This document shows, one piece after another, positions 25,859 to 36,402 of a DNA stretch of 64,000 nt. The notes below the pieces were generated by a model. It did no database searches, was not told the origin of the DNA, and saw only the letters and a list, made by a program, of their open reading frames with translations. The stretch spans positions 310,001-374,000 of the forward strand of contig NZ_CP024903.1 in NCBI RefSeq assembly GCF_003330765.1, written 5' to 3'. The translations under genes and the position numbers were made by a program. The first letter of the stretch is position 1. Each line of letters starts with the position of its first letter. The stretch comes from Burkholderia pyrrocinia (GTDB lineage Bacteria; Pseudomonadota; Gammaproteobacteria; Burkholderiales; Burkholderiaceae).

Positions 25859-27141
25859 GCAGCTCCGTCCAGCGCGCGCAGCGCCTTGTCGAAAAAGTCC
25901 GTCGCGCCGAAGTTGCCGGATTTCAGCGCGAGGCCGAGCGGCTGCGCGTCGATGGTGGCCGTCGCCGGCACGCCCGGATCGATCTGCGCGCCGATCTGCA
26001 GCGACTTCACGTCGAGCGCCTGCACGACCGCGCCGGACGTTTCGCCGCCGGCGACGACGAACTTGCGCACACCGAGTTCGCGCAGGCCGCGCGCGATCGC
26101 CGCGAGCGTGTTTTCGACGAGATGGCCGGCCGCCTCGACGCCGAGCGCCTGCTGCACGGCCTTCACTTCGTCGGGCGTCGCGGTCGCGTAGATCAGCACG
26201 GGCTGCGGCAGGTGCGCGCGCGCGAAGGCGAGCGCCTGGTCGACGACGGGCTCGCCGCGTGCCGCCGCGAGCGGATCGATGCGGAAGCCCGGCCGCGTGG
26301 CGCGCCACGCGGCGACCTGCGCGTTGGTAGCCTTCGACGCGCTGCCGGCGAGCACGGCCGACAGCCCGTCGATGCGCGGCAGCGACGCCGCGTTGTCGCG
26401 CTCGGGCAGCAATTCCGCGCGGCGGAAATTCGCAGGCAGGCCGAGCGCGATGCCCGAGCCGCCGGTGACGAGCGGCAGGCCCGCGCACGCTTCGCCGAGC
26501 ACGTAGAGGTCGCGGTCCGACAGCGCGTCGGCGATCGCGAAGCGCGCGCCGTCCGCGCGCAGCTGGTCGATCCGCGTGCGCACGGCGGCCGCGCCCAGCG
26601 CGATCGTGTCGTAGCGGATCAGTCCGACCGGCGACTTCGTCTGCCGCTGCAGCACGCGCACGAGGTTCGCGTCCTTCATCGGCGTGAGCGGATGGTTCTC
26701 CATCCCCGATTCGTTCAGCAGCACGTCGCCGACGAACAGGTGGCCGCGATAGATCGTGCGGCCGTTCTCCGGGAATGCCGGGCACGCGATCGAGAAACCG
26801 CCGCCGGCCGCATCGAGCAGCGCGTCGGCCACGGGCCCGATATTGCCCGCGTCGGTCGAGTCGAACGTCGAGCAGTACTTGAAGAAAAACTGGCGGCAGC
26901 CTTGCGCGCGCAGCCATTCGTATGCGGCGAGCGATTGCGCGACGGCGTCGGCCGCGGGGATCGTGCGCGACTTCAGCGCGACGACGATCGCGTCGGCGTC
27001 GAGCGATGCGCCGTCGGCGGGCACGCCGATCGTCTGCACGGTGCGCATGCCGCTCTTGACGAGCATGTTCGCGAGATCGGTCGCGCCGGTGAAATCGTCG
27101 GCGATGCAGCCGAGCAGGGGACGGGAAGCGGAAGCGGTCAT
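25855..27141 (-). CDS. otnK: 3-oxo-tetronate kinase
   Basis: The 428-residue product is a four-carbon acid sugar kinase (DUF1537-type). The N-terminal domain begins LLGCIADDFTGATDLANMLV, with the Asp-Asp substrate motif, and the C-terminal nucleotide-binding half contains the glycine-rich KFVVAGGETSGAVVQAL. It phosphorylates 3-oxo-tetronate at C4. Translation of otnC is coupled by a four-base overlap, and ltnD lies 19 bases upstream. Length is typical. Confidence 0.9.
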   Translation of the reverse strand: MTASASRPLLGCIADDFTGATDLANMLVKSGMRTVQTIGVPADGASLDADAIVVALKSRTIPAADAVAQSLAAYEWLRAQGCRQFFFKYCSTFDSTDAGNIGPVADALLDAAGGGFSIACPAFPENGRTIYRGHLFVGDVLLNESGMENHPLTPMKDANLVRVLQRQTKSPVGLIRYDTIALGAAAVRTRIDQLRADGARFAIADALSDRDLYVLGEACAGLPLVTGGSGIALGLPANFRRAELLPERDNAASLPRIDGLSAVLAGSASKATNAQVAAWRATRPGFRIDPLAAARGEPVVDQALAFARAHLPQPVLIYATATPDEVKAVQQALGVEAAGHLVENTLAAIARGLRELGVRKFVVAGGETSGAVVQALDVKSLQIGAQIDPGVPATATIDAQPLGLALKSGNFGATDFFDKALRALDGAA

Positions 27142-27160
27142 GGCAGGAACGTCGTTCGAA

Positions 27161-28051
27161 TCAGCGGGCGGGCGGCAGCGTGATGCCGGGGAAGGTCTTG
27201 ATCACGGCGGAATCGTCTTCGCCGCCGTGGCCGGCGCTCGACGCGCTCATGAACATCTGGTGCGCGGTGGCCGACAGCGGCAGCGGGAACTTGCTGCGGC
27301 GTGCGGTATCGAGCACGAGGCCCAGATCCTTCACGAAGATGTCGACGGCCGACAGCGGCGTGTAGTCGCCGTTCAGGATGTGCGGCACGCGGTTCTCGAA
27401 CATCCACGAATTGCCGGCGCTGTGCGTGATCACGTCGTACAGCGCATCGGCATCGACGCCTTCGCGCAGGCCCAGCGCCATGGCCTCGGCCGCTGCCGCG
27501 ATGTGCACGCCGGCCAGCAACTGGTTGATGATCTTCACCTTCGAGCCGATGCCGTGCGCGTCGCCGAGGCGATAGACCTTGCCGGCGATCGCGGCGAGCA
27601 CGTCCTCGCAGCCCGCGTACGCGGCGGCCGGGCCCGACGTCATCATCGTCATTTCACCGGATGCCGCGCGCGCGGCGCCGCCCGACACGGGCGCATCGAG
27701 CATCTGCAGGCCGGCGGCCTCGATGCGCTGGCCGAGCGCGACCGCGAATTCGGGCGCGACGGTCGCGCTTGCGATCACCACGCCGCCCGGCTTCATCGCC
27801 GCGACCGCGCCGTGCTCGCCGAACAGCACCGTTTCCGTTTGCGCGGCATTGACGACGAGCGTGACGACGACGTCGCATTGCGCGCCGAGTTCGGCCGGCG
27901 TCGCGCAGGCCATGCCGCCTTCGGCCGCGAACGCGGCCAGCACGTTTTCGCGCACGTCGCACGCGTGCACGCGCAAGCCGGCGCGCAGCAGCGAGCGGGC
28001 GACGCCGAGGCCCATCGCGCCGAGGCCGATGACTCCAATATTTCGTGACAT
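27161..28051 (-). CDS. ltnD: L-threonate dehydrogenase
   Basis: The 296-residue product is a beta-hydroxyacid dehydrogenase. It has the NAD loop NIGVIGLGAMGLGVA at the N-terminus, substrate motif DAPVSGGAARAASG near residue 122, and catalytic Lys in GIGSKVKIINQLLAGVH near residue 170. In operons with otnK/otnC the enzyme is L-threonate 2-dehydrogenase, making 2-oxo-tetronate. Starting at ATG 28051 drops the two-residue TTG extension. It is the first structural gene after the GntR regulator (71-base gap), so threonate and erythronate branches share downstream enzymes. Confidence 0.88.
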   Translation of the reverse strand: MSRNIGVIGLGAMGLGVARSLLRAGLRVHACDVRENVLAAFAAEGGMACATPAELGAQCDVVVTLVVNAAQTETVLFGEHGAVAAMKPGGVVIASATVAPEFAVALGQRIEAAGLQMLDAPVSGGAARAASGEMTMMTSGPAAAYAGCEDVLAAIAGKVYRLGDAHGIGSKVKIINQLLAGVHIAAAAEAMALGLREGVDADALYDVITHSAGNSWMFENRVPHILNGDYTPLSAVDIFVKDLGLVLDTARRSKFPLPLSATAHQMFMSASSAGHGGEDDSAVIKTFPGITLPPAR

Positions 28052-28122
28052 GGTCAACCTTGATCGATTCGGGGGGAGGTTCGGGACAACGGCGGCGCCT
28101 GGTTTGACAGATGCCGCCGGCT

Positions 28123-28827
28123 TCAGCAGATGCCGGCTTCCGCGAGACGGCGGGCGGCGTTGTACATGTGCGTGCGCGCCGCGTTGCGGGCCGCCATCGG
28201 GTCGCGCGCGCGGATCGCGTCGGCGATCGCCGCGTGTTCCTCGCGTACCTGGCGCGAGAAATCGTCGCGCGTCGCTTCGTTGCCACGCGTGACCTTCACG
28301 CCGGCTTCGAGGTACTGGTTCAGGAACTGCAGCGTCTTCAGGAAATACGGGTTGCCGGTGACGGCCGCGATCGTGCGGTGGAACGCGACGTCTTCCGCGA
28401 CGCCGTCGCGCCCAACGGCCACCGCATCGTCGATCTTGCGCAGCGCGTCGTCGATGTCGGCCATGTCTTCATCGGTGTGACGCTGCGCGGCTTCGGCCGC
28501 GACTTCAGCCTCGATCGCGCGGCGCACCGCGAGCAGGTGCGGCAGCGAGCTCGCCTCGACCGCTTCCGCGTAGTCGATCCGCAGCGGCCGGATCGCGCCG
28601 TGCTGGTTCACGTACACGCCGCTGCCCTGGCGCGGCTCGACCACGCCTTCGTTCTTCAGCCGCGAGATCGCCTCGCGGATCACAGTGCGGCTCACGCCGA
28701 ATTCCTGCGCGAGCACGGCTTCCGTCGGCAGCTTGCCGCTGGCCGAGAAGCTGCCGACTTCGATCTGCTTGAGCAATTGCTGCGCGACATGGTCGCTCAT
28801 CGCGCGGGCGGGAATTTTCTCGAACAT
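28123..28827 (-). CDS. FadR-subfamily GntR regulator of the tetronate operon
   Basis: The 234-residue product has a GntR winged helix at the N-terminus (about 9-75; KLPTEAVLAQEFGVSRTVIREAISRL) and an all-helical FCD effector domain (about 95-220). The FCD domain carries the usual Asp/His metal-site residues, for example EDVAFHRTIA and EEHAAIADAI. It is the first gene of the minus-strand operon. A dyad at 28838-28866 lies just upstream of its start, arguing for autoregulation and control of the ltnD-otnKC-MFS-otnI-denD genes. The effector is likely a tetronate intermediate (inference). Confidence 0.9.
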   Translation of the reverse strand: MFEKIPARAMSDHVAQQLLKQIEVGSFSASGKLPTEAVLAQEFGVSRTVIREAISRLKNEGVVEPRQGSGVYVNQHGAIRPLRIDYAEAVEASSLPHLLAVRRAIEAEVAAEAAQRHTDEDMADIDDALRKIDDAVAVGRDGVAEDVAFHRTIAAVTGNPYFLKTLQFLNQYLEAGVKVTRGNEATRDDFSRQVREEHAAIADAIRARDPMAARNAARTHMYNAARRLAEAGIC

Positions 28828-28837
28828 GGCGCTCTGG

Positions 28838-28866
28838 TTTGTAAGGTGATGTGGTCATCATACAAA
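28838..28866 (-). promoter_or_regulatory. Candidate GntR (FCD) operator
   Basis: TTTGTA (28838-28843) and TACAAA (28861-28866) flank an inner dyad TGATG-TGGT-CATCA (28847-28860). The centre of the site is about 25 bases upstream of the GntR start codon, where a repressor would block transcription or early elongation. The dyad symmetry is read directly; the protein assignment is inference. Confidence 0.5.
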
Positions 28867-28931
28867 TTTGAGCATGGGCAAGCATCCGGAATAACCCTCG
28901 GTTAACGGCGGGCAACGTCGGTCAATTTAAC

Positions 28932-28945
28932 TGGAACCGGTTCCA
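28932..28945. promoter_or_regulatory. Perfect 14-bp palindrome TGGAACCGGTTCCA, LacI-type operator candidate
   Basis: The palindrome has the central CG and AACCGGTT core seen in LacI/GalR-family operators. It lies 105 bases upstream of the GntR start and 73 bases beyond the stop of the GbdR-like gene, so the minus-strand tetronate operon is the only gene set it could control from upstream. No LacI-type regulator is in the window. Confidence 0.4.
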
Positions 28946-29017
28946 ATTGAGCTGAACTCGAAGCGATCGTGTGTCGTTCTACGGTCGGTCAGGAAGGGGA
29001 GCGGGTGCCCGTGGCCG

Positions 29018-30085
29018 TCAGTCGGCGATGTCCTCGATGGGGTCGGCCTCTATCGCCGCATCGGCTTCCACCGCTTCGCCGCCGCGCTCGCGATACGTCG
29101 CTGGCGGCATGCCGAACTGCTTGCGGAACTCGCGCCCGAGGTGCGACGCATCGGCGAATCCGCAGCTCGACGCGATATCGGCGACTGTCCGGTCGGAGCT
29201 CGTCAGCAGCCACGCCGCGGTGCGCAGCCGCACCTGTTTGGCGAAGGCCTGCGGGCTCTTGCCCGTCTCGGCCTTGAACAGCCGTTCGAGCTGCCGCGTC
29301 GACATGTCGAGCTTGCACGCGAGCTCCTCGAGCGGCAGCGCGCGCCCGACATGCTGTTCCATCAGGAGAATCGCGCGCTTGACCTTCGGGTGCGTCGCCG
29401 GCTCGAGGCCCGGCGGATGCGGCTGCGGCGCATTGCCTTTCTGCATCTCGCCGACCAGCAGGATGCGCAGCGCCTTCTGCACGGTGGCATGGTCGAAATG
29501 GCGCAGCAGGATCGCGGCGGCGACGTCGATCGACGCGCGGCCGCCCGAACACGTGATCCGGCGGCGATCGATCACGAACAGCCGGTCGGCGATCAGCAGG
29601 TCGGGATCGGCGGCCGGGAAGCGTTCGATGAAATCCCAGTAGTGGAACCAGCTCACGCAGGTGCGGTAGCCGTCGAGCACGCCGGCGCGCATCAGCGTGA
29701 ACACGCCGGTGCAGATTCCGACGACGGTCGCGCCGCCGGCCGCCGCGCGGCGAATGACGTCGAGCGTCTGTGGCCCGGCCTGCGGGCCCGAATGCAGCAG
29801 CCCGCCGACCACGACCACATAGTCGAACGGCTCGGCCGCGTCGAACGTCTCCCACGGCGTGATCTGGATCCCGCAACTCGCGCGCACCGGTGCGAGGGTT
29901 TCGCCGATCACGCTCCACGCGCAGCGCACGGGCTTGCTGTAGTCGCCGTCGTCGGCCGACAGCCGCAGCATGTCGACGAAACCCGAGAAGGCCGTCAGCG
30001 TGAAGTTCGGCAGCAGCACGATGCCGAAGCGGATGCGCCGCGGCGCGGGTTCTGCGAGGGGGGAAGCGGGTACGTCGGGTGTCAT
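29018..30085 (-). CDS. GbdR-like GlxA-family AraC regulator of betaine/sarcosine catabolism
   Basis: The 355-residue product has a DJ-1/PfpI-like N-terminal domain ([29 protein letters not shown] near residue 23; [29 protein letters not shown] near 120). The C-terminal AraC domain (about 235-335) has helix-turn-helix units at [21 protein letters not shown] and [25 protein letters not shown]. The motif set and divergence from sdaA-soxBDAG point to GbdR or the sarcosine regulator SouR. ATG 30085 is chosen; GTG 30103 would add six residues. It is likely an activator of the sox operon responding to dimethylglycine, betaine or sarcosine (family knowledge). Confidence 0.87.
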   Translation of the reverse strand: MTPDVPASPLAEPAPRRIRFGIVLLPNFTLTAFSGFVDMLRLSADDGDYSKPVRCAWSVIGETLAPVRASCGIQITPWETFDAAEPFDYVVVVGGLLHSGPQAGPQTLDVIRRAAAGGATVVGICTGVFTLMRAGVLDGYRTCVSWFHYWDFIERFPAADPDLLIADRLFVIDRRRITCSGGRASIDVAAAILLRHFDHATVQKALRILLVGEMQKGNAPQPHPPGLEPATHPKVKRAILLMEQHVGRALPLEELACKLDMSTRQLERLFKAETGKSPQAFAKQVRLRTAAWLLTSSDRTVADIASSCGFADASHLGREFRKQFGMPPATYRERGGEAVEADAAIEADPIEDIAD

Positions 30086-30369
30086 CGCGGCCAATCTCGT
30101 CACGCCGGGCAGGCGGTCTCACTCGTTTCACTCTGTTTGCGGGTACGGCTGCCGGGGCGGCGCGGATGAAGCCAGCGTCGCCGATCGGCTCCGGCCGGAC
30201 TTGTGGTTTTCCGTCGGGAACCATCGCCAAAACGCACTTTCGGGCCCACCGGCACGGTGCTTGGCGGCGGTATCCCACGCCGATGCCGTTTTTGTTCTAT
30301 CGGCCAATTTTACGCTTTGATGTACTGATGCCCAACGTCATTCAATGTAATGCCACCCAGAGGAAGCCA

Positions 30370-31755
<1,386 letters not shown>

Positions 31756-31771
31756 CGAAGGGTCAATCAAC

Positions 31772-33016
31772 ATGAGCCGCTACTCGATATTCAGCCTGTT
31801 CCGCAACGGCCTCTCGTATCACGAGAACTGGGAAAAGCAGTGGAAGAGCCCGGAACCGAAGAAGGAATACGACGTCGTGATCGTCGGCGGCGGCGGCCAC
31901 GGCCTCGCGACCGCGTACTACCTCGCGAAGGAGCACGGGATCACGAACGTCGCGATCCTCGAGAAGGGCTGGATCGGCGGCGGCAACACCGCGCGCAACA
32001 CGACGATCGTGCGCTCGAACTATCTGTGGGACGAATCGGCCGCGCTGTACGAGAAGGCGATGAAGCTGTGGGAAGGGCTGTCGCAGGACCTCAACTACAA
32101 CGTGATGTTCAGCCAGCGCGGCGTGATGAACCTCGCGCACACGCTGCAGGACGTGCGTGACACCGAGCGCCGCGTGAACGCGAACCGGCTGAACGGCGTC
32201 GATGCCGAATTCCTGACGCCCGCGCAGATCAAGGAAATCGAGCCGACGATCAACCTGAACAGCCGCTACCCGGTGCTCGGCGCATCGATCCAGCGCCGTG
32301 CGGGCGTCGCGCGTCACGACGCGGTGGCCTGGGGCTTCGCACGCGGCGCGGACCGCGCCGGTGTCGACATCATCCAGAACTGCCAGGTGACGGGCATTCG
32401 CCGCGAAGGCGGCGCGGTGGTCGGCGTCGATACGGTGAAGGGCTTCATCAAGGCGAAGAAGGTCGCGGTGGTCGCGGCCGGCAACACGACGACGCTCGCC
32501 GACATGGCCGGCGTACGCCTGCCGATCGAAAGCCACCCGTTGCAGGCGCTGGTATCCGAGCCGATCAAGCCGGTCGTCAACTCGGTGATCATGTCGAACG
32601 CGGTGCACGCGTATATCAGCCAGTCCGACAAGGGCGACCTCGTGATCGGCGCGGGCATCGACCAGTACACGGGTTTCGGCCAGCGCGGCAGCTTCCACAT
32701 CATCGAAAGCACACTGCAGGCGATCGTCGAGATGTTCCCGGTGTTCTCGCGCGTGCGGATGAACCGCCAGTGGGGCGGCATCGTCGACGTGTCACCGGAC
32801 GCGTGCCCGATCATCACCAAGACCGACGTGAAGGGCCTCTATTTCAACTGCGGCTGGGGCACCGGCGGCTTCAAGGCGACGCCCGGCTCGGGCTGGGTGT
32901 TCGCGCACACGATCGCCCGCGACGAACCGCATCCGCTGAACGCGCCGTTCGCGCTCGACCGCTTCTACACGGGCCACCTGATCGACGAGCACGGCGCTGC
33001 CGCCGTCGCGCACTGA
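31772..33016 (+). CDS. soxB: Heterotetrameric sarcosine oxidase, beta subunit
   Basis: The 414-residue product is the flavin subunit. [19 protein letters not shown] (about 34-52) is the FAD Rossmann loop, and [19 protein letters not shown] follows. His182, in [15 protein letters not shown], lies where the family carries the histidine that binds FMN covalently (position by analogy). The enzyme oxidises sarcosine to glycine, releasing hydrogen peroxide and passing the methyl group to tetrahydrofolate. Length matches the family (about 405-415). The gene order sdaA-soxB-soxD-soxA-soxG is standard. Two small hairpins occupy the 78-base gap to soxD. Confidence 0.95.
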   Translation: MSRYSIFSLFRNGLSYHENWEKQWKSPEPKKEYDVVIVGGGGHGLATAYYLAKEHGITNVAILEKGWIGGGNTARNTTIVRSNYLWDESAALYEKAMKLWEGLSQDLNYNVMFSQRGVMNLAHTLQDVRDTERRVNANRLNGVDAEFLTPAQIKEIEPTINLNSRYPVLGASIQRRAGVARHDAVAWGFARGADRAGVDIIQNCQVTGIRREGGAVVGVDTVKGFIKAKKVAVVAAGNTTTLADMAGVRLPIESHPLQALVSEPIKPVVNSVIMSNAVHAYISQSDKGDLVIGAGIDQYTGFGQRGSFHIIESTLQAIVEMFPVFSRVRMNRQWGGIVDVSPDACPIITKTDVKGLYFNCGWGTGGFKATPGSGWVFAHTIARDEPHPLNAPFALDRFYTGHLIDEHGAAAVAH

Positions 33017-33024
33017 CCCCCCCG

Positions 33025-33065
33025 CACTGAAGTGCATGGGACCGGAGTAAGGCGCTGAAGCGCCA
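33025..33065 (+). repeat. Twin TGAA-loop hairpins between soxB and soxD
   Basis: GCAC-TGAA-GTGC (33025-33036) and GGCGC-TGAA-GCGCC (33052-33065) are two hairpins with the same tetraloop in the only sizeable gap of the sox operon. They may affect mRNA processing or stability between soxB and soxD; no function is shown. Confidence 0.5.
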
Positions 33066-33094
33066 ACTCTGGTCGACACACTGGAGAAAGAAAC

Positions 33095-33394
33095 ATGTTG
33101 CTGATCGAATGTCCGTGGTGCGGGCCGCGCGCCGAATCCGAGTTCTCATGCGGCGGCGAAGCCGACATCGTGCGCCCGGTAGCCAACGAGAACATGACCG
33201 ACCGCGAATGGGGCGAATACGTGTTCATGCGCGAGAACAAGCGCGGGCTGCACAAGGAGCAATGGCTGCACACGCAGGGCTGCCGCCGCTGGTTCAAGGC
33301 CACGCGCGACACGGTGACCTACGATATCAAGGGCTACGAAAAGTTCAGCGGCGCAGCCGCCGGCAACGCACACGAAGAGGGCACGAGCAAATGA
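33095..33394 (+). CDS. soxD: Sarcosine oxidase, delta subunit
   Basis: The 99-residue product is the zinc-binding small subunit. Cys6, Cys9 (ECPWCG), His59 and Cys63 (LHTQGC) fall exactly at the positions reported for zinc ligands in the structurally known delta subunits. It joins the alpha, beta and gamma chains in the cytosolic heterotetramer. Its TGA overlaps the soxA start as ATGA (33391-33394). No good ribosome binding site other than AGAAAG is seen upstream, so expression may depend on operon context. Confidence 0.95.
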   Translation: MLLIECPWCGPRAESEFSCGGEADIVRPVANENMTDREWGEYVFMRENKRGLHKEQWLHTQGCRRWFKATRDTVTYDIKGYEKFSGAAAGNAHEEGTSK

Positions 33395-36300
33395 GCCAGA
33401 AAGACCGTCTCGGCACCGGTGGCCGCATCAATCGCGCGATTCCGTTGACGTTCACGTTCAACGGCCGCACGTATCAGGGCTTCCAGGGCGACACGCTCGC
33501 GTCCGCACTGCTCGCGAACGGCGTGCACTTCGTCGCGCGCAGCTTCAAGTACCACCGTCCGCGCGGGATCGTGACGGCGGACGTCGCGGAACCGAATGCC
33601 GTCGTGCAGCTCGAATCGGGCCCGTACACCGTGCCGAACGCGCGCGCGACCGAAATCGAGCTGTACCAGGGCCTCGTCGCGACGAGCGTGAACGCCGAGC
33701 CGACGCTCGAGAACGATCGCTACGCGATCAACCAGAAGTTCTCGCGCTTCCTGCCGGCCGGCTTCTACTACAAGACCTTCATGTGGCCGCGCAAGATGTG
33801 GCCGAAGTACGAAGAGAAGATCCGCGAGGCGGCCGGCCTCGGCAAGGCGCCCGAGGCGCTCGACGCCGATCGCTACGACAAGTGCTACGCGCACTGCGAC
33901 GTGCTCGTCGTCGGCGGTGGGCCGTCGGGCCTCGCGGCGGCACACGCGGCGGCCACGGCCGGCGCGCGCGTGATCCTCGTCGACGACCAGCGCGAGCTCG
34001 GCGGCAGCCTGCTGTCGTGCCGCGCCGAGTTCGACGCGAAGCCCGCGCTGCAGTGGGTCGAGAAAATCGAGGCCGAGTTGCGCAAGTTGCCCGACGTGAC
34101 GATCCTGTCGCGCAGCACCGCGTTCGGCTACCAGGACCACAACCTCGTGACGGTCACGCAGCGCCTGACCGATCACTTGCCCGTGTCGATGCGCAAGGGC
34201 ACGCGCGAACTGCTGTGGAAGGTCCGCGCGAAGCGCGTGATCCTCGCGACCGGTGCGCACGAGCGCCCGATCGTGTTCGGCAACAACGACCTGCCGGGCG
34301 TGATGCTGGCGTCGGCCGTGTCCACGTACGTGCATCGCTTCGGCGTGCTGCCGGGCCGCAACGCGGTCGTGTTCACGAACAACGACCGCGCGTACCAGAC
34401 TGCCCTCGACCTGAAGGCGTGCGGCGCGAAGGTGACGGTCGTCGATTCGCGCGCGTCGTCGAACGGCGCGCTGCCGGCCGCCGCGAAGCGGCAGGGCGTG
34501 ACGGTAATGAGCGGTGCGGTCGTGACGGTCGCTTCGGGCAAGTGGCGCGTATCGTCGGTCGACGTCGCGTCCAGCACGAACGGCCAGGTGGGCGGCAAGC
34601 TGCAGACGCTGCCGTGCGATCTCGTCGCGATGTCGGGCGGCTTCAGCCCGGTGCTGCACCTGTTCGCGCAATCGGGCGGCAAGGCCTGCTGGAACGACGA
34701 AAAGGCGTGCTTCCTGCCGGGCAAGCCCGTGCAGGCGGAAGCGAGCATCGGTGCGGCGGCCGGCGAATTCGGCCTGGCGCGCGCGCTGCGGCTCGCGGTC
34801 GATGCGGGTGCGGAAGCGGCGAAGGCAGCGGGCTTCACGGCCGCGCAGCGCTCCGTCGCGCCGCAGGTCGCGGAAGCCGTCGAAGGCGCACTGCAGCCGC
34901 TGTGGCTCGTCGGCAGCCGCGAGGCCGCGGCGCGTGGGCCGAAGCAGTTCGTCGATTTCCAGAACGACGTGTCGGCCGCCGACATCCTGCTCGCCGCGCG
35001 CGAAGGCTTCGAGTCGGTCGAGCACGTGAAGCGCTATACGGCGATGGGCTTCGGCACCGACCAGGGCAAGCTCGGCAATATCAACGGGATGGCGATTCTC
35101 GCGCAGGCGCTCGGCAAGACGATTCCGGAAACGGGCACCACGACGTTCCGCCCGAACTACACGCCCGTGACGTTCGGCACGATCGCAGGCCGCGAGCTCG
35201 GCGATTTCCTCGACCCGATCCGCAAGACCTGCGTCCATGAGTGGCACGTCGAGCACGGCGCGCTGTTCGAGGACGTCGGCAACTGGAAGCGGCCGTGGTA
35301 TTTCCCGAAGAACGGCGAGGACCTGCATGCGGCCGTGAAGCGCGAATGCCTCGCAGTGCGCAACAGCGTCGGCATCCTCGATGCATCGACGCTCGGCAAG
35401 ATCGACATCCAGGGCCCCGACGCGGTGAAGCTGCTGAACTGGATGTACACGAACCCGTGGAACAAGCTCGAGATCGGCAAGTGCCGCTACGGGCTGATGC
35501 TCGACGAGAACGGGATGGTGTTCGACGACGGCGTGACGGTGCGCCTCGCCGACCAGCATTTCATGATGACGACCACGACGGGCGGCGCGGCGCGCGTGCT
35601 CACGTGGCTCGAACGCTGGCTGCAGACCGAATGGCCCGACATGAAGGTCCGGCTGTCGTCCGTCACCGATCACTGGGCGACGTTCGCGGTGGTCGGCCCG
35701 AAGAGCCGCAAGGTCGTGCAGAAGGTGTGCCAGGACATCGACTTCGGCAACGAAGCGTTCCCTTTCATGAGCTACCGGAACGGCACCGTCGCGGGCGCGA
35801 AGGCGCGCGTGATGCGGATCAGCTTCTCGGGCGAGCTGGCCTACGAAGTGAACGTGCCGGCGAATGCGGGGCGCGCGGTGTGGGAAGCGCTGATGGCCGC
35901 GGGCGCCGAGTTCGACATCACGCCGTACGGCACCGAGACGATGCACGTGCTGCGCGCGGAGAAGGGCTACATCATCGTCGGCCAGGATACCGACGGCTCG
36001 GTCACGCCGTACGACCTCGGGATGGGCGGGCTCATCGCGAAGTCGAAGGACTTCCTCGGCAAGCGCTCGCTGGCGCGCTCGGACACCGCGAAGGAAGGCC
36101 GCAAGCAGTTCGTCGGCCTGCTGACCGAGGACGAGCAGGTCGTGCTGCCGGAAGGCGCGCAGATCGTCGCGAAGGACACGCAGGTGTCGGCGGTCGATCC
36201 GACGCCGATGATCGGCCACGTGACGTCGAGCTACTACAGCCCGATCCTGAAGCGCTCGATCGCGCTCGCGGTGGTGAAGGGCGGCCTGAACAAGATGGGC

Positions 36301-36402
36301 GAGAGCGTCGTGATTCCGCTGGCCAACGGCAAGCGCATCACCGCGAAGATCTCGAGCCCGGTTTTCTACGATACCGAAGGGGTGCGCCAGCATGTGGAAT
36401 GA
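33391..36402 (+). CDS. soxA: Sarcosine oxidase, alpha subunit
   Basis: The 1003-residue product has an N-terminal ferredoxin-like region (about 1-110; FTFNGRTYQGFQGDTLASALLANG) without the iron-sulphur cysteines. An NAD(H)-binding Rossmann domain follows, with VLVVGGGPSGLAAAHAAATAG near residue 171, then an insertion region. A C-terminal GcvT/aminomethyltransferase-like domain (about 600-1000) holds the tetrahydrofolate site. It channels the iminium methyl group to tetrahydrofolate. The start is coupled to soxD and the last 11 bases overlap soxG. Length is as in other heterotetrameric enzymes. Confidence 0.95.
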   Translation: MSQKDRLGTGGRINRAIPLTFTFNGRTYQGFQGDTLASALLANGVHFVARSFKYHRPRGIVTADVAEPNAVVQLESGPYTVPNARATEIELYQGLVATSVNAEPTLENDRYAINQKFSRFLPAGFYYKTFMWPRKMWPKYEEKIREAAGLGKAPEALDADRYDKCYAHCDVLVVGGGPSGLAAAHAAATAGARVILVDDQRELGGSLLSCRAEFDAKPALQWVEKIEAELRKLPDVTILSRSTAFGYQDHNLVTVTQRLTDHLPVSMRKGTRELLWKVRAKRVILATGAHERPIVFGNNDLPGVMLASAVSTYVHRFGVLPGRNAVVFTNNDRAYQTALDLKACGAKVTVVDSRASSNGALPAAAKRQGVTVMSGAVVTVASGKWRVSSVDVASSTNGQVGGKLQTLPCDLVAMSGGFSPVLHLFAQSGGKACWNDEKACFLPGKPVQAEASIGAAAGEFGLARALRLAVDAGAEAAKAAGFTAAQRSVAPQVAEAVEGALQPLWLVGSREAAARGPKQFVDFQNDVSAADILLAAREGFESVEHVKRYTAMGFGTDQGKLGNINGMAILAQALGKTIPETGTTTFRPNYTPVTFGTIAGRELGDFLDPIRKTCVHEWHVEHGALFEDVGNWKRPWYFPKNGEDLHAAVKRECLAVRNSVGILDASTLGKIDIQGPDAVKLLNWMYTNPWNKLEIGKCRYGLMLDENGMVFDDGVTVRLADQHFMMTTTTGGAARVLTWLERWLQTEWPDMKVRLSSVTDHWATFAVVGPKSRKVVQKVCQDIDFGNEAFPFMSYRNGTVAGAKARVMRISFSGELAYEVNVPANAGRAVWEALMAAGAEFDITPYGTETMHVLRAEKGYIIVGQDTDGSVTPYDLGMGGLIAKSKDFLGKRSLARSDTAKEGRKQFVGLLTEDEQVVLPEGAQIVAKDTQVSAVDPTPMIGHVTSSYYSPILKRSIALAVVKGGLNKMGESVVIPLANGKRITAKISSPVFYDTEGVRQHVE

